Below, piece after piece: positions 1 to 5,810 of a stretch of 7,534 nucleotides of DNA (position 1 is its first letter; each line of letters opens with the position of its first letter). The notes under the pieces were generated by a model. The model was given only the letters and a program-made list of their open reading frames with translations. It had not been told where the DNA came from and ran no database searches. Made by a program: the position numbers and the translations under genes. The stretch covers positions 1 to 7,534 of the forward strand of contig JAOPUY010000195.1 in assembly GCA_025963265.1 (NCBI GenBank), read 5' to 3'. This DNA comes from Frankiales bacterium. GTDB taxonomy: Bacteria > Actinomycetota > Actinomycetes > Mycobacteriales > Jatrophihabitantaceae.

Positions 1-29
1 CCCAGGTAACCGAGGCGGAGGTGGTAGGC

Positions 30-60
30 GTTTAAGCCCAGCCCAGCGGCGGCCTTAAAC
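30..60. promoter_or_regulatory. Inverted repeat upstream of the binding-protein gene
   Basis: GTTTAAG at 30-36 and CTTAAAC at 54-60 are perfect inverted 7-mers around a 17-base G+C-rich loop. Two more pairs (38-39 with 51-52) can form past one mismatch. It sits about 60 bp before the ATG at 123, in an AT-containing patch unlike the surrounding sequence. It could be a stem-loop ending an upstream transcript or a regulator's operator, and nothing visible decides between these. Short open frames entering from the left edge stop at 7-9, 33-35 and 55-57, so an upstream gene could end just before or at this element. Confidence 0.35.
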
Positions 61-113
61 AGATGGGACGTCGGGTCAGTTCAGGTAATCTCGGCAATCT
101 CAACGATTCCTAT

Positions 114-117
114 GGAG
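114..117 (+). promoter_or_regulatory. Ribosome binding site fixing the lipoprotein start
   Basis: GGAG at 114-117 lies five bases before the ATG at 123. This decides the start in favour of 123 over the in-frame ATG at 63, which has no comparable site. The upstream start would add 20 polar residues ahead of the signal peptide and bury it. Confidence 0.7.
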
Positions 118-122
118 ACACA

Positions 123-1097
123 ATGAAACGAAGGACCCTTGCGATCGGCGCGATCGCGGCCGCACTCGCCCTGGGCTTGTCGGCCTGCGGCTCGAGCGGC
201 TCGAGCACCGGCACTGGCTCGACGCCGAGCGGGGCCAGCTCGTCGGCCGCGGCCACGGCGACCATCGCCAGCAAGCTGATCATGGGTGGCCCGCCCGAGT
301 TCAAGACCCGGGTCGACGGCCTGCCGGGCCTGGAGAAGAACTACGGAGTCGTCTTCGGCAAGTACACCGTCACCGACACCGGCGGACCGGTCACGGTCAC
401 GGCGCTGAAGAACGGCCAGATCGACGCGGCTGACCTGTTCACCACCGACCCGTCGATCGCGGCGAACAACTTCGTCATCTTGACCGACCCGAAGAGCAAC
501 TTCGCCGCCCAAAACGTGCTGCCCATCATCAACAAGGCCAAGGCCACCGACGGGGTCAAGACGATCCTGAACGGAATCTCGGCCAAGCTGACGACCGCCG
601 GCCTCGGCGAGCTGGTGACCAAGGTCCAGGTCGACAAGCAGGACCCGGACGCAGTGGCCAAGGCCTGGCTGGCCAGCAACGGACTCTCGAGCACTGGGAC
701 GTCGGCCTCCGGCGTCAAGTTGATCGTCGGCTCGGCCAACTTCCCGGAGAACGTGGTCCTGGCTGAGGTCTACGCCGAGGCGCTCAAGGCTCAGGGCGCG
801 TCGATCACCACCAAGCTCAACATCGGCAGCCGGGAGAAGTACTACCCGGCGCTGAAGGCGGGCGACCTGGACCTGTTCCCGGAGTACAGCGGCACCATCT
901 TGCAGTTCATCGACAAGACGGCCACCGCCACCACCCCGGACGACGTCTACGCCGCCCTGCAGAAGGCGCTGCCGCCGAACCTGATCGCCCTGGACAAGTC
1001 CGAGGCCCAGGACAGCGACGCCATCGTGGTCACGAAGGCGACCGCGGACAAGTACGGACTGGTCTCCATCGCCGATCTGGCCAAGCCCGCCAGCTGA
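123..1097 (+). CDS. Betaine/osmolyte ABC transporter substrate-binding lipoprotein, halves in permuted order
   Basis: Extracytoplasmic solute receptor of the OpuAC/ProX family, 324 residues, delivering quaternary-ammonium osmoprotectants such as glycine betaine to an ABC importer. Residues 1-22 form a lipoprotein signal peptide: KRR at the N terminus, a hydrophobic core, and lipobox LSAC with Cys22 to be lipidated. A Ser/Gly/Thr/Ala-rich tether runs to about residue 48. Residues 51-188 carry motifs usually found in the second half of the family (GGPPEFKTR at 55-63, DGLPGLE at 65-71, DAADLFTTDPSIA at 101-113, AAQNVLPIIN at 128-137). After a short linker (189-197), residues 198-320 carry motifs usually found in the first half (VGSANFPEN at 202-210, IGSREKYYPAL at 234-244, FPEYSGT at 252-258, SIADLA at 315-320). 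This order is reversed from M. tuberculosis ProX as I remember it. No permease or ATPase gene follows; the next gene is convergent. The family is secure. The ligand is inferred. Confidence 0.88.
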   Translation: MKRRTLAIGAIAAALALGLSACGSSGSSTGTGSTPSGASSSAAATATIASKLIMGGPPEFKTRVDGLPGLEKNYGVVFGKYTVTDTGGPVTVTALKNGQIDAADLFTTDPSIAANNFVILTDPKSNFAAQNVLPIINKAKATDGVKTILNGISAKLTTAGLGELVTKVQVDKQDPDAVAKAWLASNGLSSTGTSASGVKLIVGSANFPENVVLAEVYAEALKAQGASITTKLNIGSREKYYPALKAGDLDLFPEYSGTILQFIDKTATATTPDDVYAALQKALPPNLIALDKSEAQDSDAIVVTKATADKYGLVSIADLAKPAS

Positions 1098-1110
1098 CCC
1101 CAGCTGGGGT
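1097..1110. repeat. 14-bp perfect palindrome touching the stop codon
   Basis: ACCCCAGCTGGGGT is a perfect palindrome without a spacer. It starts on the last base of the TGA stop of the binding-protein gene. It could be a minor stem or a protein-binding site next to the larger terminator hairpin at 1119-1171. No function can be assigned from sequence. Confidence 0.5.
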
Positions 1111-1118
1111 TCGCCATT

Positions 1119-1171
1119 GTGCGGCCCGAGGTTTCGGCAATCCTGATTTAAGCCGAGACTTCGGGCCGCAC
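1119..1171 (+). terminator. Strong hairpin terminator between convergent genes
   Basis: The arms at 1119-1138 and 1152-1171 are 20 bases each and flank a 13-base loop (1139-1151). Eighteen positions are Watson-Crick pairs. The other two become G-U wobbles in RNA read from the + strand, so the plus-strand transcript forms an unbroken 20-bp stem. In the minus-strand RNA the same positions become A/C mismatches, so the element favours termination of the binding-protein transcript but can probably also stop the convergent peroxidase transcript. There is no U-tract, which is common for actinobacterial terminators. Confidence 0.8.
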
Positions 1172-1185
1172 TATGCGTTTGGTGC

Positions 1186-1608
1186 CTAGACCGCGGTGAG
1201 CTTGACGACGATGTTGTCCTTCGTCGCCTTGGAGTACGGGCAGAACGTGTGCGCCAGCTCGATGAGCTCCTGCGCCTTGGCCCGGTCGACGTCTGGGATG
1301 TTGACCTCGAGTTCCACCGCCAGGCCGAAGCCGCCGTCCTCGGACGGCCCAAAGGAGACCTTGGCCGTCACCGTCGAGTTGGACGTGTCGATGTGCTGGG
1401 TCTTGGCCCGGTTCAACAGGGCGCCCTGGAAGCAGGCGGCGTAACCGGCGGCGAACAGCGTCTCCGGGTTGACGGCCGGCTCGGGCGTGGTGCCCGGCTG
1501 CGCGAGGTCGAAGTCGACCAGTCCGTCCGCGCTGGTGACGTGTCCGGCTCGTCCGCCGTGGGCGGTGGCTGCGGTGGTGTAGGCGACCTTGGTCAATTCG
1601 ATAGGCAT
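1186..1608 (-). CDS. ohr: Organic hydroperoxide resistance protein (Ohr, OsmC family)
   Basis: Cytosolic thiol peroxidase of 140 residues, the usual Ohr length, reducing organic and fatty-acid hydroperoxides to alcohols. The two reactive cysteines are Cys59, in the NPETLFAAGYAACF block (47-60), and Cys123, in AHTFCPYSKAT (119-129). Arg20 (GGRAG) and Glu49 match the active-site Arg and Glu of the family. The Glu-Cys (10) and Cys-Cys (64) spacings agree with characterised Ohr proteins as I remember them. The CPYS context around the second cysteine favours Ohr over OsmC. The ATG at 1606-1608 is preceded by AGGAG (complement of 1613-1617) four bases away. The gene is divergent from the siderophore-interacting flavoprotein across 47 bp and converges on the binding-protein gene. 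Ohr is often controlled by the MarR-type repressor OhrR, but no ohrR gene is in the window. Confidence 0.93.
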   Translation of the reverse strand: MPIELTKVAYTTAATAHGGRAGHVTSADGLVDFDLAQPGTTPEPAVNPETLFAAGYAACFQGALLNRAKTQHIDTSNSTVTAKVSFGPSEDGGFGLAVELEVNIPDVDRAKAQELIELAHTFCPYSKATKDNIVVKLTAV

Positions 1609-1646
1609 GGGACTCCTAGTTCGGCTCGTGTCGTTGCTGGCATGCT

Positions 1647-1676
1647 CAACACATCATGTCCTCTGCCCAACACATC
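1647..1676. promoter_or_regulatory. Paired direct repeats in the ohr / flavoprotein divergent region
   Basis: CAACACATC occurs at 1647-1655 and again at 1668-1676. The start-to-start distance is 21 bp, close to two helical turns, so both copies face the same side of the DNA. The first copy abuts the flavoprotein ATG at 1656 and the second lies within its first codons. Direct repeats in phase within a 47-bp divergent promoter region suggest a shared operator. Chance or coding constraint remains possible, because the second copy encodes QHIA. Confidence 0.3.
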
Positions 1677-2366
1677 GCCCGCACCGGTCAATTCCGCACC
1701 CGGATCGTCGAGGTGGCCGCGCTGTCGCCCCGGATGCGCCGGATCGTCGTCCGCGACCCGGCCATCGCGGCCCAGACCTGGCCGCTGGCCTGCGACATCG
1801 CCGTCGTGCTCACCGGCGAGGACGGTCGCGAGGTGCGCCGGCGGTACACGGTGCGCGCGGCCCAGGGCGACACCTTGCAGCTCGACGCCGTCCTGCACGG
1901 GCACGGCCCGGGCTCCAGCTGGGCCGGTGGTGCGGTCGTCGGCGACGAGGTGGTCTTCTTCGGGCCCCGCGGCGTCATCGAGCCACCCGCGGCCGGCCGA
2001 CTGCTCGCGCTGACCGATGAGTCGGGTTTGCCGGCCATCGCCGCGTTGGCCGAGGCCGCCGAGCGCCCGGTCCGAGTGCTGGCCGAGATCGCCGATCCGG
2101 CTGAGACGTATCCGTTGCCGGCTAACGCCGAGGTCAGCTGGCTGCCCCGAAACCAGGTGGCGGCCGGCGGGACCGAGGTGCTGTCGGCCGCGCTGGCCGC
2201 CCTCCACCGGGCCGAGCCGATTGGCGACGGATTCAGCCAGGCCTACGTGCTGGTCGAGTCGCGGGCGGCGGTCGTGCTGCGGGAGGAGCTGGGATCGCTC
2301 GGACTCGGCCGGGACCGGGTGTACGCCAAGGGTTACTGGAACCTGAACTCCCGCTCCGGCCGGTAG
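1656..2366 (+). CDS. Siderophore-interacting FAD-binding protein (putative ferric-siderophore reductase)
   Basis: Cytosolic flavoprotein of 236 residues in the SIP family (ViuB-like), which uses FAD and a nicotinamide or ferredoxin donor to reduce Fe(III)-siderophores and release iron. An FAD-binding barrel covers about residues 10-110, with the flavin motif RRYTVR at 62-67, the phosphate-contacting HGHGPGSSWA at 81-90, and FGPRG at 102-106. A Rossmann-like reductase domain follows, with DESGLPA at 121-127 (ADETALPA in many relatives), ESRAAVVLREEL at 201-212, and the terminal GYW of KGYWN at 225-229. It is somewhat short for the family, which is mostly about 240-280 residues, but both domains appear complete. 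No good Shine-Dalgarno precedes the ATG. The upstream frame has a TAG at 1617-1619 and no other start codon, so 1656 is the only reasonable start. No siderophore transport or synthesis gene is adjacent. Divergence from ohr suggests joint response to oxidative or iron stress. Confidence 0.85.
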   Translation: MSSAQHIARTGQFRTRIVEVAALSPRMRRIVVRDPAIAAQTWPLACDIAVVLTGEDGREVRRRYTVRAAQGDTLQLDAVLHGHGPGSSWAGGAVVGDEVVFFGPRGVIEPPAAGRLLALTDESGLPAIAALAEAAERPVRVLAEIADPAETYPLPANAEVSWLPRNQVAAGGTEVLSAALAALHRAEPIGDGFSQAYVLVESRAAVVLREELGSLGLGRDRVYAKGYWNLNSRSGR

Positions 2367-2378
2367 CGCAAGCGCACT

Positions 2379-2413
2379 CGGCCCAGACCCCGGCGGCCCA
2401 GACCCCGGCGGCC
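2379..2413. repeat. 15-bp tandem repeat between convergent genes
   Basis: The unit CGGCCCAGACCCCGG occurs at 2379-2393 and again, identically, at 2394-2408, followed by a partial third copy (CGGCC, 2409-2413). It lies in the 65-bp gap between the ends of the flavoprotein and kdpE genes. Slippage duplication is the simplest explanation. The right-hand end contributes one arm of the putative terminator at 2404-2430. Confidence 0.75.
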
Positions 2414-2430
2414 AGTCTCGTCGGCCCGGG
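2404..2430 (+). terminator. Putative G+C-rich stem-loop terminator
   Basis: CCCGG at 2404-2408 pairs with CCGGG at 2426-2430. G2410 pairs with C2425, and CC at 2412-2413 with GG at 2423-2424, giving eight pairs with two single-base bulges and a nine-base loop. It is placed where both the flavoprotein (+) and kdpE (-) transcripts should end. There is no U-tract. The pairing is imperfect, so this is only a candidate. Confidence 0.4.
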
Positions 2431-2431
2431 C

Positions 2432-3112
2432 TCACTCGGCGAAGCGGTAGCCGAGGCCGGGCTCGGTGATCAGGTGCTGCGGCCGGGCCGGATCGGCCTC
2501 CAGCTTGCGGCGTAGCTGGCCGAAGTGAAAGCGGAGATAACCCGACTCGTCGGCGTAGGCCGGCCCCCACACCTCGGTGAGCAACTGCCGCTGCGTGATC
2601 AGCTTGCCCGGGTGGCGCACCAGCCGCTCGAGCAGCTCCCACTCGGTCTTGGTCAGCCGAATCTCCTCACCCGCCTGGTCTAGGACCTGGTGCGCCGCCA
2701 GGTCCACCCGGCGATCACCGATCCGCACGACGGGTTGCTCGGCTCCGGTTTCGGGCAGCGCCCGGCGGGACACCGCCCGCATCCGGGCCATCAGCTCGTC
2801 CATCCCGAACGGCTTGGTGACGTAGTCGTCGGCCCCGGCGTCGAGCGCGGCGACCTTGTCGGCCCCGCCGGTGCGACCGGACAGGACGATGATCGGCGCG
2901 TTCATCCAGCCGCGCAGCCCCTCGATGACCTCCGCGCCGTCCATGTCGGGCAAGCCGAGGTCGAGCAGCACGACGTCCGGCGGGTGCCGCGCGGCCAGCA
3001 CCAGGGCCTCGGCGCCGGTCGCGGCCGTGTGCACCTCGTACCGGCGGGCCCGCAGGTTGATCGCCAGGGCGCGGACGATCTGCGGCTCGTCGTCGACGAC
3101 CAGCACCCTCAT
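2432..3112 (-). CDS. kdpE: KdpE response regulator of the potassium/turgor system
   Basis: OmpR/PhoB-type transcription factor of 226 residues, phosphorylated by KdpD and classically activating the kdpFABC high-affinity K+ pump operon. The receiver domain covers about residues 1-118: acidic pair Asp7-Asp8, phosphoacceptor Asp51 in LLDLGLPDMDG, switch Ser78, and Lys100 in TKPFG. A winged-helix DNA-binding domain occupies about 127-226, with the LTKTEWELLERLVRHPGKL stretch, a TQRQLLTEVWGPAY block and the terminal ITEPGLGYRF, which are close to KdpE signatures. The start ATG (3110-3112) overlaps the kdpD stop, so the two are one operon. The gene is last in the operon and converges on the flavoprotein gene. 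No kdpFABC target genes are in view, so its regulon here cannot be read from context. Confidence 0.93.
   Translation of the reverse strand: MRVLVVDDEPQIVRALAINLRARRYEVHTAATGAEALVLAARHPPDVVLLDLGLPDMDGAEVIEGLRGWMNAPIIVLSGRTGGADKVAALDAGADDYVTKPFGMDELMARMRAVSRRALPETGAEQPVVRIGDRRVDLAAHQVLDQAGEEIRLTKTEWELLERLVRHPGKLITQRQLLTEVWGPAYADESGYLRFHFGQLRRKLEADPARPQHLITEPGLGYRFAE
3109..3112 (-). promoter_or_regulatory. ATGA stop-start overlap coupling kdpD and kdpE
   Basis: On the minus strand, bases 3112-3109 read ATGA. This contains the ATG of kdpE (3112-3110) and the TGA of kdpD (3111-3109). A one-base-shifted overlap of this kind is a standard arrangement for translational coupling and keeps kinase and regulator in step. 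Confidence 0.85.
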
Positions 3113-5754
3113 CCGCTGTCGCCGCCCCGCACGCCGGGCCTGACGCCGTTGGAAATGCCGGTGCCCTCGGCCACCGGCAAGCTCAGCACCACCATGAGGC
3201 CACCTCCCGGACTCGTCTCCAGTGCGATGCTGCCATGCATCGCCTCCATGAACCCACGCGCGATCGCTAGGCCTAGTCCTACACCGGCCCCGGTGCTGAC
3301 CGCCCGGTCGTCCCGCCGTTGGAACGCGGCGAAGACCGATTCCCGATCCAATTCGGGGATGCCCGGGCCGTGGTCGACGATCAGCAGCTCCACCACCGAG
3401 CCGTGCGCGGACGCGCGCAGCTCAACCGGGACCCCGGGCGGGTTGTACCGCTGCGCGTTCTCGACCAGGTTGGCCACGACCCGCTCGAGCAGGCCGGCGT
3501 CGGCCAGCACGGCTGGCAGCTCGTCGGACACCGAGATGGTGACCAGTTCCTCCGGTCGAGTTCCGGGCGGGTGCCGACGGCCCACGGCGATGCTCGACAG
3601 GGCCCGGCTGACCACGTCGTCCAGCCCGATCGGGTGCAGAGTCACCGACAGCGCGCCGGCTTCCAGCCGCGACAGGTCCAGCAAGTTGGTCACCAGCGCG
3701 GTCAGCCGGTCGAGGGCGCGGTCGGCGTCCTCCAGCAGCTCGGACTGATCCTGCGCGCTCCAGGCCACCTCGTCGCTGCGCAGGCTGGACACCGCCGCTT
3801 TGGCCGCGGCGATCGGGGTGCGCAGGTCATGGCTGACCGCGTTGAGCAGCGCCGTGCGGGCCCGGTCGGAGGCGGCGAGCTCGGCGGCGGCGCCCGCTTG
3901 CTCGCTGAGCTGCAACTGGCGGTAGGCCACCGCGACCTCGGTGGCGAAGGCGGCCAGCATCCGCTGGTCCTCACCGGCCAACGTCCGCCCGTTGAGGACT
4001 AGGACCAGGTCCTCGCCGGCCGGGACCTCGGCGGTGCCGTCTTCCGGGCGGTCCGCGGGATGCTCGCCGACCTGGGCGACCGTGCTCCAGGCGCCGCCCG
4101 GCCGGGCCTGCTCGTCGGGCGACCGGCGCAGCAACGCGACGCTGTCCACCGCGAACGTCTCCCGCACCCGGTCCATCAAGGCGGGCAAGGCCCGCTCGCC
4201 GCGCAGCAGGCTGCCGGCCAACGTCGACAGCGTCTCCGCCTCGGCGTTCGAACGGGCCGCCTCCACGTTGCGCCGGGCGGCCAGATCCACGACCCGCGAC
4301 ACCAGCCCCGCGATGAGCAGGAACACCACCAGCGACAGCAGGTTCTCCGACCGGGCGATGGTCCAACGGTGCAGCGGCTCCACGAAGTAGTAGTTCAGCA
4401 GCAAGCTGGCCACGATCGCCGCGACCAGCGCCGGATAGATGCCCCCGACGAGGGCGCAGATGACGACGGCCAGCAGGAACAGCAGCAGATCGCTGCCCAG
4501 CGCCAAGTCGCGGCGGAAGGTCGCGCACACCGGGACCAGGATCGCGAACAGCACCGCTCCGACCCCGGCGCCGGCCAGCCGCCGCCGGGCGTTGAGCCCG
4601 CTGGTCAAACGGGGCAGCACTCGACCCCGTCCGACGTAGTCGTGGCTGACCACGTGCACGTCGATGGTGCCCGCGTGCCGGGTTATCCCCAGGCCGGTGC
4701 CGGGGCCGGTGACCGCCGCGACGACCGGATTCCGCCGGCTGGCGCCGATGACGATCTGGGTGGCGTTCTTGGCCCGCGCGAAGTCGAGCACCGCGGCTGG
4801 GATGTCGTCGCCGATGATCGAGTGGTAGCTGCCGCCCAGGGACTCGACGAGCAGCCGCTGCTGGTCCAGGGCGGCGATCGACGATCCGGCCAAGCCGTCG
4901 CTGCGGGCGATGTGCAGGGCGAGCAACTCGCCGCCGGTGGCCCGCGAGGCGATCCGGGCGGCCCGCCGAATCAGCGCCTCGCCTTCGGGTCCGCCGGTCA
5001 GCGCGACGACCACCCGCTCCTTGGTCTCCCAGGTCGAGGCGATGCCGTGCTCGTCGCGGTAACGCTGCAGACCCTCCTCGACGCTGTCGGCCAGCCACAG
5101 CAACGCCAACTCGCGCAGCGCGGTCAGGTTCCCCGACCGGAAGTAGTTGGTCATCGCGGCGTCGATCTTGTCCGGCTGGTAGATGTTGCCGTGCGCCAGT
5201 CGACGGCGCAGCGCTTCCGGGGTCATGTCGACGAGCTCGATCTGCTCGGCCGAGCGCACCACCCAGTCCGGCACCGTTTCCCGTTGCGGCACACCGGTGA
5301 TCGCCTCTACGACGTCGTTGAGCGACTCCAGGTGCTGCACGTTCACCGTGCTGATCACGTCGATGCCGGCCTCGAGCAGCACCTGCACCGCTTGCCAGCG
5401 CTTGTCGTAGACCGAGCCTGGGACGTTGGTGTGCGCGAGCTCGTCGACCAGGGCCAGTTCCGGGTGGCGATCCAGCACCGCCGCCAGATCCATCTCCTCG
5501 AACTCGGCGTCGCGGTAACGCATTCGCAGTCGAGGCACCACCGGCAGGCCGGTCAGCTGCTCGGCGGTGTGCGGGCGGCCGTGGGTCTCCACGAACGCGA
5601 CGACCACGTCGGTGCCGCGGGCCAGGCGGCGATGACCCTCGTCCAGCATCCGAAACGTCTTGCCGACGCCCGGGGCCGCGCCGAGATACACGCGCAAGCG
5701 GCCACGCTGAACCACCGGAGCTCCTAGCTCGTCCGCGTCGGGAACGGCCCTCAC
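3109..5754 (-). CDS. kdpD: KdpD sensor histidine kinase
   Basis: Membrane-bound sensor kinase of 881 residues that responds to K+ limitation and osmotic stress and phosphorylates or dephosphorylates KdpE. The KdpD N-terminal domain (about 18-230) holds Walker [10 protein letters not shown] (25-33), Walker B-like LALVDE (100-105) and AHTNVPG (107-113). A universal-stress-protein-like domain follows (about 246-375). Four hydrophobic segments at about 392-410, 421-438, 440-457 and 470-487 form the membrane block. A GAF-like region (about 510-615) precedes the kinase core: H-box SHDLRTP (641-647, phosphoacceptor His642), N-box around [10 protein letters not shown] (762-771), DHGPGIP (794-800) and GVGLGLAIA (824-832). 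The start is GTG at 5752-5754, preceded by GGAAG four bases away. The length and domain order are those of a full KdpD, with a glycine-rich tail of about 20 residues after the ATPase fold. It is divergent from pgm, so no kdpABC gene can precede it in the same transcript. Confidence 0.95.
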   Translation of the reverse strand: MRAVPDADELGAPVVQRGRLRVYLGAAPGVGKTFRMLDEGHRRLARGTDVVVAFVETHGRPHTAEQLTGLPVVPRLRMRYRDAEFEEMDLAAVLDRHPELALVDELAHTNVPGSVYDKRWQAVQVLLEAGIDVISTVNVQHLESLNDVVEAITGVPQRETVPDWVVRSAEQIELVDMTPEALRRRLAHGNIYQPDKIDAAMTNYFRSGNLTALRELALLWLADSVEEGLQRYRDEHGIASTWETKERVVVALTGGPEGEALIRRAARIASRATGGELLALHIARSDGLAGSSIAALDQQRLLVESLGGSYHSIIGDDIPAAVLDFARAKNATQIVIGASRRNPVVAAVTGPGTGLGITRHAGTIDVHVVSHDYVGRGRVLPRLTSGLNARRRLAGAGVGAVLFAILVPVCATFRRDLALGSDLLLFLLAVVICALVGGIYPALVAAIVASLLLNYYFVEPLHRWTIARSENLLSLVVFLLIAGLVSRVVDLAARRNVEAARSNAEAETLSTLAGSLLRGERALPALMDRVRETFAVDSVALLRRSPDEQARPGGAWSTVAQVGEHPADRPEDGTAEVPAGEDLVLVLNGRTLAGEDQRMLAAFATEVAVAYRQLQLSEQAGAAAELAASDRARTALLNAVSHDLRTPIAAAKAAVSSLRSDEVAWSAQDQSELLEDADRALDRLTALVTNLLDLSRLEAGALSVTLHPIGLDDVVSRALSSIAVGRRHPPGTRPEELVTISVSDELPAVLADAGLLERVVANLVENAQRYNPPGVPVELRASAHGSVVELLIVDHGPGIPELDRESVFAAFQRRDDRAVSTGAGVGLGLAIARGFMEAMHGSIALETSPGGGLMVVLSLPVAEGTGISNGVRPGVRGGDSG

Positions 5755-5782
5755 TGTACTTCCGCGCCCGCTGCTACCCCGG

Positions 5783-5795
5783 CTCGGTCGCCGAG
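5783..5795. promoter_or_regulatory. Small inverted repeat in the kdpD / pgm divergent region
   Basis: CTCGG (5783-5787) and CCGAG (5791-5795) are inverted 5-mers around a 3-base loop, within the 56-bp gap (5755-5810) that must hold both the kdpD and pgm start signals. It may be a small operator or leader hairpin, but is short enough to be chance in G+C-rich DNA. I could not place convincing -10 or -35 boxes for either gene. Confidence 0.25.
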
Positions 5796-5810
5796 TGGTT
5801 GGATTCGGCT

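Noticed and set aside
1..57. Tail of an upstream gene entering at the left edge
   Set aside because: Forward frames stop at 7-9, 33-35 and 55-57, but the few codons available match nothing I recognise, so no partial gene can be claimed.
63..122. Upstream ATG at 63 as the start of the binding lipoprotein
   Set aside because: It would put 20 polar residues before the signal peptide and lacks a ribosome binding site, whereas ATG 123 has GGAG at the right distance and yields a standard lipoprotein signal.
81..1352. 423-residue minus-strand open frame across the binding protein and the end of ohr
   Set aside because: It is antisense to two well-supported genes and spans the terminator hairpin. 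Arg/Gly/Ala-rich low-information sequence without motifs.
1593..2642. 349-residue minus-strand open frame opposite the flavoprotein gene
   Set aside because: Shadow frame. It overlaps the tandem repeat and part of kdpE in a different frame and has no motif.
4060..5727. 555-residue open frame on the plus strand, opposite kdpD
   Set aside because: It is antisense to kdpD, and its composition (Gln/Arg/Gly/Val-rich, no recognisable motif) is what third-position G+C bias produces. KdpD on the other strand has every expected motif.
5771..5810. Faint similarity to the D-arm region of a tRNA (GTCGCCGAGTGGTTGGATTCGG)
   Set aside because: No acceptor stem, anticodon arm or T-arm can be built around it, and it lies in a 56-bp gap. 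Coincidental.
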